Positions 36,705-46,001 of a DNA stretch of 64,000 nucleotides are shown here, piece after piece (position 1 is the first letter of the stretch; each line of letters starts with the position of its first letter). The DNA is from Lichenicoccus roseus (GTDB lineage: Bacteria > Pseudomonadota > Alphaproteobacteria > Acetobacterales > Acetobacteraceae): positions 620,001 to 684,000 of the forward strand of contig NZ_VCDI01000002.1 in the NCBI RefSeq assembly GCF_005844085.1. Reading direction: 5' to 3'. Both the position numbers and the translations under genes were made by a program. The notes beneath the pieces were generated by a model. The model was given only the letters and a program-made list of their open reading frames with translations. It had not been told where the DNA came from and made no database searches.

Positions 36705-37387
36705 CCCGTTGGCCGCAGCCTCGCCCGGGCCTCCTCGAGGCTGATCGCCGTCCGGGTCTGCTCGTCCAGGATGCGGACCGTCCCGGTGGCGATGTCGTAG
36801 AGCCAGCCCTGGATCTGCAGCCTGCCCTCGGCGAGCCGGACCGCGACGGCCGGATGCGTGCGCAGGTGTGACAGCTGCAGCAGCACGTTCTGCTCGGCCA
36901 TGGTGGTGACGGCATGGGCACCGTCATGCCCGGCTGCATCCTCATGGGACAGCAGCGCCTCGGTTACCGCCCGCGCCGCCTCGGCGTTGCGCAGCCAGGA
37001 CGAGACCGTCGGCATGCGCTCCAGCCCATGGCGGTGCGGCTCGATCATCGCCTTCATGGCGCCGCAGTCCGAGTGCCCGCAGACGATGATGTGGGCAACG
37101 CCGAGCGCCACCACGGCATACTCGATGGCAGCCGAGACGCCGCCCAGCATCTCGCCGTAGGCCGGAACGATATTGCCGATGTTTCGTAGATTAAACAGGT
37201 TACCCGGAGCGCTCTGGGTTATCATGCCAGGGCTGACACGGCTGTCTGCGCAGGTGATGAACAGGGTATGCGGCGCCTGGCCCTGGGCGAGTTCGGAGAA
37301 CAGGTCACGGTTCGAGGGAAACACCTCGGCGGCGAACCGCGCCACTCCGTCCAGCAGCGTAGACAGCGAAGGATCGGTGTCCGGCAC
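36701..37387 (-). CDS. Beta-class carbonic anhydrase
   Basis: 228 residues from a GTG; AAGGAG lies directly before an in-frame ATG (37393) with no spacing but six bases before this GTG, so the GTG is the better start. Zinc ligands Cys46 (FITCADSR), His104 and Cys107 (HSDCGAMK), catalytic Asp48 and Arg50. Interconverts CO2 and bicarbonate. The gene is followed by ATGA coupling to an exported EEP hydrolase. Upstream 127 bases are shared with the divergent bacteriophytochrome operon. Confidence 0.93.
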   Translation of the reverse strand: MPDTDPSLSTLLDGVARFAAEVFPSNRDLFSELAQGQAPHTLFITCADSRVSPGMITQSAPGNLFNLRNIGNIVPAYGEMLGGVSAAIEYAVVALGVAHIIVCGHSDCGAMKAMIEPHRHGLERMPTVSSWLRNAEAARAVTEALLSHEDAAGHDGAHAVTTMAEQNVLLQLSHLRTHPAVAVRLAEGRLQIQGWLYDIATGTVRILDEQTRTAISLEEARARLRPTG

Positions 37388-37514
37388 GGCCATCTCCTTA
37401 GTGGTTGTGGATCGGGAAGGGGGCATCGGGAGCGCGTGCAGGCGGCACTGGCTCTCGCGATATGAACGCCTGTGGCTTAGAGTGTAGCCGCCGAGGTTGC
37501 GAGAAAGGAATGCC

Positions 37515-40079
37515 TTGCCGGATCTGCCGATCACCGCCTGCGACGTCGAGCCGATCCACATCCCGGGCTTGATCCAGCCGCACGGCGTCCTGCTGGCGCT
37601 GCGCAGAGCTGGGGGCGAGATCGCCGTCGTCGCGGCGAGCGCCAATGCCGGATGCGATAATGCGACCGACCCGGCAGCCTATCTCGACGCCGGCTCGCGG
37701 GCCCGGCTGGAGCGGGCGCTGACCACCGCGACGGGTGCAGCCGACCTGCCGCTCGGCACGCTGCACGACCGCGCCGGCCAGCCGTGGGACGCGACGCTCC
37801 GCCTGCAGGCGACCGGTTCGCCGGGGACCCTCTGTCCGGACGATCGCGATCTCGCGTTGCTGGAGCTCGAGCCGGCGGGGCCGACCGCCGCCGCGCCGCG
37901 CCTGCTGCTCGAGCGCCTCAACCAGGGCCTCGTCGAGATCCAGCTTCAGACCGACATCGTCGCTGCCTGCCGGGCGGCGGTGGCGTCGCTCGCCGCGGTC
38001 AGCGGCTTCGACCGGGTGATGGCATACCGTTTCCAGCAGGACCTCAGCGGCGATGTCGTTGCCGAGTCGCGGCGGGTCGATGGGCCGCCGCCAGATCCGG
38101 CGCAGCCGAATTCCTACCTTGGCCTGCGCTTTCCGGCGAGCGACATCCCGGCGCAGGCGCGGGCGCTCTACCACAGCGCCGCGGTCAGGCTGATCCCCGA
38201 TGCCCGCGTCGAGCCGGCACCGCTGCTGCGGCTGGACGGCAGCGACCGGGCGATCGACCTGTCGCGTGCGGTGCTGCGCGGCGTTGCCCCGGTACATCTC
38301 ACCTATCTCGCCAACATGGGCGTGCGCGCCTCGATGTCGATCGCGATACGCGGCAACGCCGGCCTGTGGGGCCTGTTCGCCTGCCACCACCTGCGCGGCA
38401 CGCTCCAGGTCGGGCCGGAGGCGCGGCTGGCCGCCGAGATCCTGGCGCGCGCGCTGTCCTGGCGCATCGCCGAGCTCCAGGCGGCGATGGTCGCCGGACG
38501 CCTGCACAGCCTCGCGATCGCGAGCGTGCCGATGCTCGAGGACTTCTCGCTGGCACGCCGGGAGCGTCCTCCGATGGACCGCTGGCCGATCCCGGAACCG
38601 GACCTTGCTCCGCGCAGGCTGCCTGCCTCGGAAGGGCTGCACGAGCTGCTGTCGGCGTGCGACGCCGATGGCCTGGTCGTGTGGCCCCGCGTCGCCGGGG
38701 TGGAGCCACTGCAGGCCGGTACGGCGCCGGGGGCGGGGTGCATCGAGCGTCTCTGCTCGTGGCTTGATGACGAGGCGAAGGCTGCCTCCGAGACACGGCC
38801 GGGGGCGCCCGAATGGCTGCTCTCGACGCATGCGTTGCCGGAGCTGCTGCCACCCGATCTCGCCGGGATGCTGTATGCCGGCAAGCGATCGGAGGATCCC
38901 CGGCACGACGCCTCGTTTGGCCTGCTGGCGGTCCGGCTGCCGGGCGATGGCTGGCTGCTGCTGCTGCGCCGCGAACTGCGGCGCTCGGTGCAATGGGCTG
39001 GCAATCCGGAGAAACAGGCTGCACGACTGGATGTCGCTGCGTCAGGCGACAACGCGACGAACTGCGTCGACGGACGCGCCGCTTCGGGTGGCCTGCTGCA
39101 GCTGTCGCCGCGAGCCTCGTTCGAGGCCTGGACACAGGAGGTCGCCGGCCAGTCGGCGCACTGGTCGGATGCCGATCGCAGGGTGGCGCTGGCGTTGCGC
39201 GATGCGATCGGCGCCGTGCTGCTGGCCCGCAGCACCGAGATCGCGCGTGGCAACGAGGAGCTGCGCCGCCGAAGCGACGAGACCCGCTTCTTCGCGGACG
39301 CGGCCGCACACGACCTGCGCGAGCCGCTCTGGCAGATCCAGGTGCTGAGCGAACTGGTCGGCGAGGGCCTGGAGGACATGGCGTTGGACCAGCCGCCGGC
39401 CACGGCGATCATGGCGGAGCTGCGCCAGATGACGCAGTCGGTGGTGGCCTCGGCGAAACGCATGCATGGCATGATCGAGGAGCTGTCGAGGCTGGCTATC
39501 GCCGGCCACCAGGCCGACCGCACGGAAATGGTTTCGCTGCGCGAGGTTGCGATGGAGGCACTGGAGGACATCCGCCAGGGCCAGGCGCTGCCCCAGCCAT
39601 TGCCGCTTCCTCAAGTCCAATCGTCCGACAGGGAGAACACGCCTTCGATGCCCGCCGATAGCAGCATCAGCCTGGCGGGCCTGGGCGGGGTCAGCCTGTG
39701 CGCCGATCGCGGGCAGGTGCGGCGGGTGTTCCAGAACCTGTTCTCCAACGCAGTAAAGTATCGCGATCCGGAGCGCCCGCTGTGCGTCGTCGCCGAAGCG
39801 CTGCCGGCCGTCCACGGGATGGTCCGGGTGCAGGTGACGGACAACGGCTTGGGCTTCGATCCGGCACACGCGACGCACCTGTTCGAGCCGTTCCGTCGTT
39901 TTCCCAACCGGGCCGCGGCGGCCACCCCGGGGCTCGGCCTCGGGCTTGCGATCTGCCAGCGGATCGTGGTCGCGCACGGCGGCAGCATCGAGGCCAGGTC
40001 GCCGGAGGGTGGCGGGGCCAGCTTCTGCTTCACCCTGGCCGAGCCGGATCCCGCGACGCCGGCGGGGACAGCGTCTTGA
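37515..40079 (+). CDS. Bacteriophytochrome sensor histidine kinase
   Basis: 854 residues. The start is a TTG with GAGAAAGGA six bases upstream; an earlier TTG (37497) has no such site. Photosensory module PAS-GAF-PHY: biliverdin-binding Cys9 in TACDVEPIHIPG with IQPHG, then FPASDIPAQAR (207-212) and the PHY region to ~500. Histidine kinase: phospho-acceptor His599 in AAAHDLREPLW, N box FQNLFSNAVKYR, G boxes near DNGLGFD and GLGLGLAICQ. Senses red/far-red light and phosphorylates a partner, presumably the overlapping downstream receiver protein (TTGA). Complete. Confidence 0.94.
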   Translation: MPDLPITACDVEPIHIPGLIQPHGVLLALRRAGGEIAVVAASANAGCDNATDPAAYLDAGSRARLERALTTATGAADLPLGTLHDRAGQPWDATLRLQATGSPGTLCPDDRDLALLELEPAGPTAAAPRLLLERLNQGLVEIQLQTDIVAACRAAVASLAAVSGFDRVMAYRFQQDLSGDVVAESRRVDGPPPDPAQPNSYLGLRFPASDIPAQARALYHSAAVRLIPDARVEPAPLLRLDGSDRAIDLSRAVLRGVAPVHLTYLANMGVRASMSIAIRGNAGLWGLFACHHLRGTLQVGPEARLAAEILARALSWRIAELQAAMVAGRLHSLAIASVPMLEDFSLARRERPPMDRWPIPEPDLAPRRLPASEGLHELLSACDADGLVVWPRVAGVEPLQAGTAPGAGCIERLCSWLDDEAKAASETRPGAPEWLLSTHALPELLPPDLAGMLYAGKRSEDPRHDASFGLLAVRLPGDGWLLLLRRELRRSVQWAGNPEKQAARLDVAASGDNATNCVDGRAASGGLLQLSPRASFEAWTQEVAGQSAHWSDADRRVALALRDAIGAVLLARSTEIARGNEELRRRSDETRFFADAAAHDLREPLWQIQVLSELVGEGLEDMALDQPPATAIMAELRQMTQSVVASAKRMHGMIEELSRLAIAGHQADRTEMVSLREVAMEALEDIRQGQALPQPLPLPQVQSSDRENTPSMPADSSISLAGLGGVSLCADRGQVRRVFQNLFSNAVKYRDPERPLCVVAEALPAVHGMVRVQVTDNGLGFDPAHATHLFEPFRRFPNRAAAATPGLGLGLAICQRIVVAHGGSIEARSPEGGGASFCFTLAEPDPATPAGTAS

Positions 40080-41431
40080 ACGCGATCCCTGGCGCCGAAT
40101 CGCCGCGCTCCCCGGCCTTGCGGCTGCTGCTGATCGACGACAGCGCCGACGTGTTCGTGACCCTGCGCGCCATGCTGTCGCCGTCGCGCCGGCCGGGCCG
40201 CCTGCGCGACTACAAGGTCGAGCATGTCACCCGGGTGGCCGAGGGGCTGGCGGTGATGCGCGAGGGGCGGCACGACTGCTATCTGGTCGACCATCATGTC
40301 GGCGCCGAAAGCGGGCTGGAGCTGGTGCGTTCGGTGCGCGAGGAAGGCATCATGGCGCCGATCGTCATGCTGACCGGCTCGCACATGATCGACACCCGCG
40401 CCGCCGAGGCGGGCGCCAACGACTTCCTGATCAAGGGTGGCTTCGACGTCGCCACCTTCGAGCGCACCGTCCGCTACGCGATCGGCAATGCCGACAGCGT
40501 GCGCCGGCTGGCCGACATGAACGCCACCCTGGAGGCGCAGGTCGAAGAGCGCACCAGGCAATACGTCGAGACCAACCGGCGCCTGCTGGAGCAGATCGCG
40601 GCGCGCGAGCAGGCGGAAAGCGCTTTGTTGCGCAACGAGCGGCTCGGCGCGCTCGGCCGCATGACCGGCAGCGTGGCGCACGATTTCAACAACATCCTGA
40701 CCGCCCTGTTCGGCAGCCTGGAGATGCTGCGGACGCGGCTGCATGCGCAGTGGGGCGACAACCCGGAGCCGCGCCTGTCGCGGCCGTTGGAGAACGCCAT
40801 CGAGGCATCGCGGCTTGGCGAGCGCATGGTCGAGGGACTGCTGGCCTTCGCGCGACAGCAGCCGGTGGCGCCGACGGTGCTGGATGTCGACACGGTGATC
40901 CGCGACACCGAGCAGCTGCTGCGGCTGACGCTCGGCTCCTGCGTCAGCCTCAGGCTGGCGCTGGCGGGCGATCCCGCGCCGATCAGGGTTGATCGCGACC
41001 AGCTCGAACGCGCCCTGCTGAACCTTGGCTCGAATGCGCGCGATGCGATGGAGGGGCGTCCCGGCGCGGAGGTCACCGTCACCACTGCCGCGGCGCGACG
41101 GCCGGCGGGCGGCAGCCGCACGCATTCCGGCTGGGTGCGCATCACGGTCGCCGACAACGGCCCGGGCATGAGCCGGGAGGCGCTCGACCATGCCTTCGAG
41201 CCGTTCTTCTCCACCAAGGCGCCCGGCCATGGCACCGGGCTTGGCCTGGCGCAGGTCTACGGCTTCGCGCAGCAGAGCGGCGGTGTGGCCAGCATCGACA
41301 GCGTCAGCGGCGAGGGCGCCACCGGGGTGAGCGTCGTATTGACCCTCCCGCTGGCCTCTGGACCGGATCCGGCGTCCGATCCCAGTGCAAGCCCGGGGGC
41401 AGGATCGCCGCCCGGCGAGCCGACCGCCTGA
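40076..41431 (+). CDS. Response receiver-histidine kinase hybrid
   Basis: 451 residues, TTG start overlapping the phytochrome stop. N-terminal receiver: [10 protein letters not shown] acidic pair, phospho-acceptor Asp72 (CYLVDHHV), Thr in MLTGSHM, Lys in FLIKGG. Coiled-coil linker (~140-190) with the [20 protein letters not shown] signalling helix, then HisKA with His202 ([11 protein letters not shown]), and HATPase ([29 protein letters not shown]). The order receiver-kinase suggests it takes a phosphate from the bacteriophytochrome and passes it on. No DNA-binding domain, so a further receiver must exist elsewhere. Confidence 0.92.
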   Translation: MNAIPGAESPRSPALRLLLIDDSADVFVTLRAMLSPSRRPGRLRDYKVEHVTRVAEGLAVMREGRHDCYLVDHHVGAESGLELVRSVREEGIMAPIVMLTGSHMIDTRAAEAGANDFLIKGGFDVATFERTVRYAIGNADSVRRLADMNATLEAQVEERTRQYVETNRRLLEQIAAREQAESALLRNERLGALGRMTGSVAHDFNNILTALFGSLEMLRTRLHAQWGDNPEPRLSRPLENAIEASRLGERMVEGLLAFARQQPVAPTVLDVDTVIRDTEQLLRLTLGSCVSLRLALAGDPAPIRVDRDQLERALLNLGSNARDAMEGRPGAEVTVTTAAARRPAGGSRTHSGWVRITVADNGPGMSREALDHAFEPFFSTKAPGHGTGLGLAQVYGFAQQSGGVASIDSVSGEGATGVSVVLTLPLASGPDPASDPSASPGAGSPPGEPTA

Positions 41432-41433
41432 AG

Positions 41434-42381
41434 ATGGCGCCGGATCAGGCCGGCGATCCGCAGGCTTCGCTGCATGCCGAACTCATCGCCGTGCTGGTGG
41501 CGGTGCATGACGGCGCCCCCATGGTGCTGACGCTCGGCGAGGGTGCCGCGCTGCCGTCCGGGCCCCTGGAGCCGGCGCATCGTTCGCTGCAGTCCGGCCT
41601 GCGCGCCTGGGTGGAGCACCAGACCCATCATCCGCTCGGCTATGTCGAACAGCTCTACACCTTCGGCGACCGCGACCGGGCGGAAGGGCCGATGCGTGCG
41701 ATCTCGATCAGCTACCTGGCGCTGACGCGGATCGAGATCGGCTATCCGGGCTGGGGCGATGCCGGCTGGCGCGGCTGGTACGGCTACTTCCCCTGGGAGG
41801 ACCAGCGCAGCGAGGCCGGCGCCCAGGCTGCCCGGCTGCTGGGCACGCGCGTGCTGGACTGGGCGGAAGCCTCGGGCCCCGACCTGCGCGAGACGCGCCG
41901 GCAGCGTGCGGCGATCGGGTTCGGGCTGCAGGGCCGCGCCTGGGACGAGGAACTGGTGCTGCAGCGCTACGAGCTGCTGTACGAGGCCGGACTGGTCGAG
42001 GAGGCGACGGCGTCGCGCAACGGGCCGCCGCCGCCGCCGCAGCAGACGGGACGCCCGATGCTGCGCGACCACCGGCGCATCCTGGCCACCGCGATCGCCA
42101 GGCTGCGCGCGCGCATCAAGTATCGCCCGGTGGTGTTCGAGCTGATGCCGCCGACCTTCACCTTGCTGCAACTGCAGCTCGCGTTCGAGGCGCTGGCCGG
42201 ACGGCGCCTGCACAAGCAGAACTTCCGGCGGCTGATCGAGCAGCAGAACCTGGTCGAGGAGACCGGAGCGCTGTGCGACCGCTCGGTCGGGCGTCCCGCG
42301 AAGCTGTTCCGCTTCCGCCGCGAGGTGCTGCAGGCGCGCCACGTGGCGGGCAGCAAGCTGCCGGTGACGCGCCCGAGCTGA
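41434..42381 (+). CDS. nadQ: NAD-biosynthesis regulator NadQ (Nudix-like domain plus winged helix)
   Basis: 315 residues. N-terminal half is a catalytically altered Nudix-like domain (HAELIAVLVAVHDG, LPSGPLEPAHRSLQSGLRAWVEHQT, HPLGYVEQLYTFGDR). The C-terminal half is winged helix (FTLLQLQLAFEALAGRRLHKQNFRRLIEQQ and CDRSVGRPAKLFRF). This is the alphaproteobacterial NadQ, a repressor of NAD synthesis genes such as nadABC. It starts two bases after the receiver-kinase stop, so it is part of the phytochrome operon, an unusual linkage. Convergent with the aldolase-like gene, three bases apart. Confidence 0.85.
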   Translation: MAPDQAGDPQASLHAELIAVLVAVHDGAPMVLTLGEGAALPSGPLEPAHRSLQSGLRAWVEHQTHHPLGYVEQLYTFGDRDRAEGPMRAISISYLALTRIEIGYPGWGDAGWRGWYGYFPWEDQRSEAGAQAARLLGTRVLDWAEASGPDLRETRRQRAAIGFGLQGRAWDEELVLQRYELLYEAGLVEEATASRNGPPPPPQQTGRPMLRDHRRILATAIARLRARIKYRPVVFELMPPTFTLLQLQLAFEALAGRRLHKQNFRRLIEQQNLVEETGALCDRSVGRPAKLFRFRREVLQARHVAGSKLPVTRPS

Positions 42382-42384
42382 TGC

Positions 42385-43416
42385 CTATGTCTTGGCGTGC
42401 TGCAGCGGCGGCTCGGTCACGGCAAGATCGTCCTGCAGCGATCGTGTCGGGGTGATCCCGGCTTCCTGTAGCGCGCCATGGTAGGCGCGTACTGCCTCGG
42501 CGGGTGCCACCTCCTGGTCGACCACGCGGCGCATCAGGGCGATCAGCGCCAACGGGTCGTCGGCGAGGTTGATCTTGCGGCCGAACAGCGCCAGGCGTGC
42601 GCCGAAGCGTTCCGCCTGGTGCACCAGCTCGAAGGTATCTCGCGTGGTGCCGCCACCACCGCCCAGCACGCCGACAACGATCGAAGGATCGAAGGTCGCG
42701 AGCTCCTCCAGCGCCGCCGCACCGTTGAACGGCATCTTCAGGAACAGCGGGCGGTCGGCCTTCATCACGCCGGCCAGGCAACGCACGATGTGGTCGTTGA
42801 GCAGGCAGCCGATGGCGTCGCGATCGAGCCCGGTATCGGTGTTCGGGTTGAACACCTCGAGGAAGTGGCGGAAACCGATCTGGCTCGCCTCGGCACGGAA
42901 CGCCTTGTAGGCCTCCAGCGAGGCGAGGTCGGCGGCAAGATCGTTGTTGATCGTCATCGAATACAGGCCGAGGTCGGTGCCTGTGACCGGGGCCTCGGGG
43001 GTCGCGATCGCCGTGCCGTGCATGATGCGCGGCAGCACTGCGGAACTGTGCGGGATCGACTTGTGGGTGACATAGTTGCCGTGGCGCAGGCCACCCCAGA
43101 CGTCGGTGGTCTCGTTCGCGCGTATCGCGGTCTGCACGTCGCTGCTCGCGAAGGTGCCTTCCTCCATCAGCAGCTCGAGGTTCGACGCCGACACCAGCAT
43201 GATGTCGACGATGTCCTGCGCGACGACGGCCTTGATGCTGTCGAGAAATTCGCGCCGGGTACGCCAGCCGTCGTGGCTGCCATCCGACCGGCGGCGCGGG
43301 CCGCCCATGCGTATGCCGGTGCCCATGTCGGCATCCTTGGCATCGGCGATCATGAAGTCGGCACGGGTGTACTGTCCCGCCCGGATACGGCGCAGCTTCT
43401 GGTCCATGCGTGTCAT
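42385..43416 (-). CDS. Class I aldolase-like TIM-barrel protein
   Basis: 343 residues. A barrel-like sequence with a lysine in LFLKMPFNGAAAL placed like a Schiff-base lysine of DeoC/LacD-type aldolases, and a phosphate-loop-like VGVLGGGGGTTRDTFELV near the C-terminus. No exact family recognised. Last gene of the polyol operon on the minus strand, 29 bases after the SDR dehydrogenase gene, so it probably splits the phosphorylated keto sugar made by the dehydrogenase and kinase. The start is the ATG of MTRMDQKL, which follows AGGAAG. Confidence 0.75.
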   Translation of the reverse strand: MTRMDQKLRRIRAGQYTRADFMIADAKDADMGTGIRMGGPRRRSDGSHDGWRTRREFLDSIKAVVAQDIVDIMLVSASNLELLMEEGTFASSDVQTAIRANETTDVWGGLRHGNYVTHKSIPHSSAVLPRIMHGTAIATPEAPVTGTDLGLYSMTINNDLAADLASLEAYKAFRAEASQIGFRHFLEVFNPNTDTGLDRDAIGCLLNDHIVRCLAGVMKADRPLFLKMPFNGAAALEELATFDPSIVVGVLGGGGGTTRDTFELVHQAERFGARLALFGRKINLADDPLALIALMRRVVDQEVAPAEAVRAYHGALQEAGITPTRSLQDDLAVTEPPLQHAKT

Positions 43417-43445
43417 TGCGGTCTTCCTGTTGCTGTGGAGGGGTG

Positions 43446-44219
43446 TCACCAGACGCAGTAGCCGGCGTCGGCCACGATGACGGAGCCGGTCAGCAGGCTG
43501 GATGCGTCCGAGGCGAGGAACAAAGCCACCGAGGCGATCTCCTCGGCGGTGCCGGCGCGGCGCATCGGGGTCGCCTCGAGCCAGACCGGGCCGAGGCCCT
43601 CGGTGCGCAGGCCGCCGCCGGACATCGTGGTGTCGATGTAGCCGGGAGCGATGGAGTTGACGCGCACGCCGCGCGCGGCCCATTCGCCGGCGAGCGACCT
43701 GCTGAGATGATGCACGCCGGCCTTGGCGGCGTTGTAGTGCGCCTGCCGCTGCGGACGGTTCGAGATCAGGCCCGACATCGAGCCGGTGGTGATGATGCTG
43801 CCGCGTCCGCGCGCCAGCATGTACGCGCCGAACGAGCGGCAGCACCAGAACACGCCGTTCAGGTTCACATCGATCATGCGGCGCCAGACCTCGTCGGTCA
43901 TGTCCTCGCCGCCGGTGTCCGGCCAGGCGATGCCGGCATTGGCGAACAGGATGTCGATGCCGCCGAACCCGGTGTCGGCCTCGTCGGCGGCGCGCTTCAC
44001 GTCGTCCGCGCGGGTGACGTCGAGCACCACGGCGTGCGCGTCGCGGCCGGCCGCGCGCAGGGTGGCAAGCCCCTCGGCAAGCAGCGTCTCGGAATGGTCG
44101 GAAATCACCACGCGCGCGCCGGCCTCGCTGAAGGCATGCGCGGCGGCGAGCCCGATGCCGCGGCCGGCGCCGGTGATGAAGGCGGTGCGGCCGTGCAGAC
44201 GGTATTTATCGAGATACAT
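43446..44219 (-). CDS. SDR polyol/sugar dehydrogenase
   Basis: 257 residues, classical SDR: TGAGRGIG at 16-23, NAG in LFANAGIA, catalytic Ser147/149 region (TTGSMSG), Tyr162 and Lys166 (YNAAK), and a C-terminal GSVIVADAGYCVW. The cluster (polyol-type ABC importer, kinase, aldolase-like) suggests oxidation of a polyol to a keto sugar with NAD+. It resembles D-sorbitol, D-arabinitol or mannitol dehydrogenases of the family but specificity is not readable. It lies 18 bases after the second permease gene. Confidence 0.85.
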   Translation of the reverse strand: MYLDKYRLHGRTAFITGAGRGIGLAAAHAFSEAGARVVISDHSETLLAEGLATLRAAGRDAHAVVLDVTRADDVKRAADEADTGFGGIDILFANAGIAWPDTGGEDMTDEVWRRMIDVNLNGVFWCCRSFGAYMLARGRGSIITTGSMSGLISNRPQRQAHYNAAKAGVHHLSRSLAGEWAARGVRVNSIAPGYIDTTMSGGGLRTEGLGPVWLEATPMRRAGTAEEIASVALFLASDASSLLTGSVIVADAGYCVW

Positions 44220-44237
44220 GCATGTCTCCTGCTGCGA

Positions 44238-45062
44238 TCATTTGACGGCGCCGAAGGTGAGGCCACGCACCAGCTGCCGCTGCGTCATCCAGCCGAGCGC
44301 CAGGATCGGTGCGATCGCCAGCAGCGAGGCTGCCGACAGCCTGGCCCAGAACAGGCCCTCCGGACTGGAGAACGAGGCGATGAAGGCGGTGAGCGGTGCG
44401 GCGTCCGACGAGGTGAGGTTGATCGACCAGAAGGTCTCGTTCCAGCTCAGGATGATGGTGAGCAGGGCGGTCGCGGCGATACCGGGGGCGGCGAGCGGCA
44501 GCAGCAGCCAGAGCATCTGCTGCAGGAAACCGGCGCCATCCATGCGCGCCGCCTCCAGGATCTCGTGCGGAACGTCGCGGAAGAACGAGTACAGCATCCA
44601 CACCGCGATCGGCAGGTTCGCGAGCGTGTAGATCCCGACCAGGCCGATGCGGGTGTCCAGCAGCCCGGCATCGCGGAAGATCAGGTACACCGGGACCAGC
44701 ACGCCGACCGAGGGCATCATCTTGGTCGACAGCATCCAGAGCAGCAGGTCCTTGGTGCGGTGCGTCGGGTAGTAGGCCATCGCGTACGCCGCCGGGATGC
44801 CGAGCAGCAACGCGGCCGCGGTCGAGCCGAAGCTCACGATCACGCTGTTGGTGGCGAAGTGCAGGTAGTCGCCGCCATCGATCATGTTCGCGAGGTTCTC
44901 GAAGGTCGGCCGGAAGAACAGCAGCGGCGTCGAGGAGATCGCCTGCGCCTCGGTCTTCACCGAGGTGATCGCCATCCAGAAGATCGGAAAGAAGGTGATG
45001 CCGCCGACGATCCAGCCGAGGACCGACAGCGAGAGGCGGGTGGCGGCGGGGGCGCGTCTCAT
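44238..45062 (-). CDS. Carbohydrate ABC transporter permease 2 (MalG/SmoG-like)
   Basis: 274 residues with six membrane helices; start MRRAPAATRLSLSVLGWIV. EAA loop with EILEAARMDGAGFLQQMLWLLLP near residue 185, and C-terminal LSAASLLAIAPILALGWMTQRQLVRGLTFGAVK, the common end of CUT1 MalG-type permeases. ATG overlaps the partner permease stop by ATGA. Together with the other permease and the binding protein it makes a polyol-type importer lacking an ATPase in this operon. Confidence 0.92.
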   Translation of the reverse strand: MRRAPAATRLSLSVLGWIVGGITFFPIFWMAITSVKTEAQAISSTPLLFFRPTFENLANMIDGGDYLHFATNSVIVSFGSTAAALLLGIPAAYAMAYYPTHRTKDLLLWMLSTKMMPSVGVLVPVYLIFRDAGLLDTRIGLVGIYTLANLPIAVWMLYSFFRDVPHEILEAARMDGAGFLQQMLWLLLPLAAPGIAATALLTIILSWNETFWSINLTSSDAAPLTAFIASFSSPEGLFWARLSAASLLAIAPILALGWMTQRQLVRGLTFGAVK

Positions 45063-45994
45063 TTCAGGCCCCGGGGGCCCATGCTGGTCGCGACGCTTCG
45101 CACCAGGAAGAAGGCGACGATGTTGGCGAGCACCACGGCCACGATGCCGCCGGCCGAGGCGCCGCCGACGTCGTATCGCAGCAGCGCGGTCTTGTAGACC
45201 AGGTATGGCAGGTTGGTGGTGGCGCTGCCGGGACCGCCGCTGGTGGTGACCAGGATCTCGGCGAACACCGACAGCAGGAAGATGGTCTCGATCATCACCA
45301 CGATGCTGATCGGACGCGCGAGGTGCGGCAGCGTGATGTAGCGGAAGCGGGCGACCGGGCCGGCGCCGTCCATGTGCGCCGCTTCCATCTGGTCCTGGTC
45401 GAGCGACTGCAGGGCGGTGAGCAGGATCAGGGTGGCGAACGGGATCCACTGCCAGGCCACGATGATGCCGATGGCGAGCAGCGGCACGTTCGAGAACCAG
45501 TCGACCGGGGTGAGATGGACCAGGTGCGCGAGCCAGGCGAACAGGCCGGTCACCGGGTTCAGCAGCAGGTTCTTCCAGATCAGCGCGCTGACCGTCGGCA
45601 TGACGAAGAACGGCGCGATGCAGAGCAGGCGCAATATGCCGCGGCCGAACAGCGGCTGGTCGAGCAGCACGGCGGTCAGCGTGCCGAGCGCGATGCTGGC
45701 CGCCAGCACGCCGCCGACCAGCAGGACGGTGTTCCAGATCGACCGCCACAGGTCGTGGCCGCCCAGCAGGTAGCTGTAGTTGTCGAAGCCGGCGAAGCCG
45801 CCCGCCGGACGCAGCAGGTTGTAGCGCTGGAACGAGAACCACAGGGTGAGCGCCAGCGGCACGACCATCCAGACCAGCAGCACCGACACCGCCGGCGTGA
45901 GCAGCAGCCGCGCCTGCCGCGCCGTGCGTGCCTGCGCCTGCCGGCGCGTGCCCCGGCCGGCGCCCGGAGCGTGCGCCATCGTCACGGCGTTCAT
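45059..45994 (-). CDS. Carbohydrate ABC transporter permease 1 (MalF/SmoF-like)
   Basis: 311 residues, six membrane helices after a basic 30-residue tail. EAA loop QDQMEAAHMDGAGPVARFRYITLPHLARP, FAEILVTTSGGPGSATTNLPYLVYK segment typical of CUT1 sorbitol/mannitol permeases. It starts seven bases after the binding protein stop. ATGA coupling to the second permease. Substrate is presumably the polyol recognised by the upstream binding protein. Confidence 0.93.
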   Translation of the reverse strand: MNAVTMAHAPGAGRGTRRQAQARTARQARLLLTPAVSVLLVWMVVPLALTLWFSFQRYNLLRPAGGFAGFDNYSYLLGGHDLWRSIWNTVLLVGGVLAASIALGTLTAVLLDQPLFGRGILRLLCIAPFFVMPTVSALIWKNLLLNPVTGLFAWLAHLVHLTPVDWFSNVPLLAIGIIVAWQWIPFATLILLTALQSLDQDQMEAAHMDGAGPVARFRYITLPHLARPISIVVMIETIFLLSVFAEILVTTSGGPGSATTNLPYLVYKTALLRYDVGGASAGGIVAVVLANIVAFFLVRSVATSMGPRGLK

Positions 45995-46001
45995 CGGGGT
46001 G

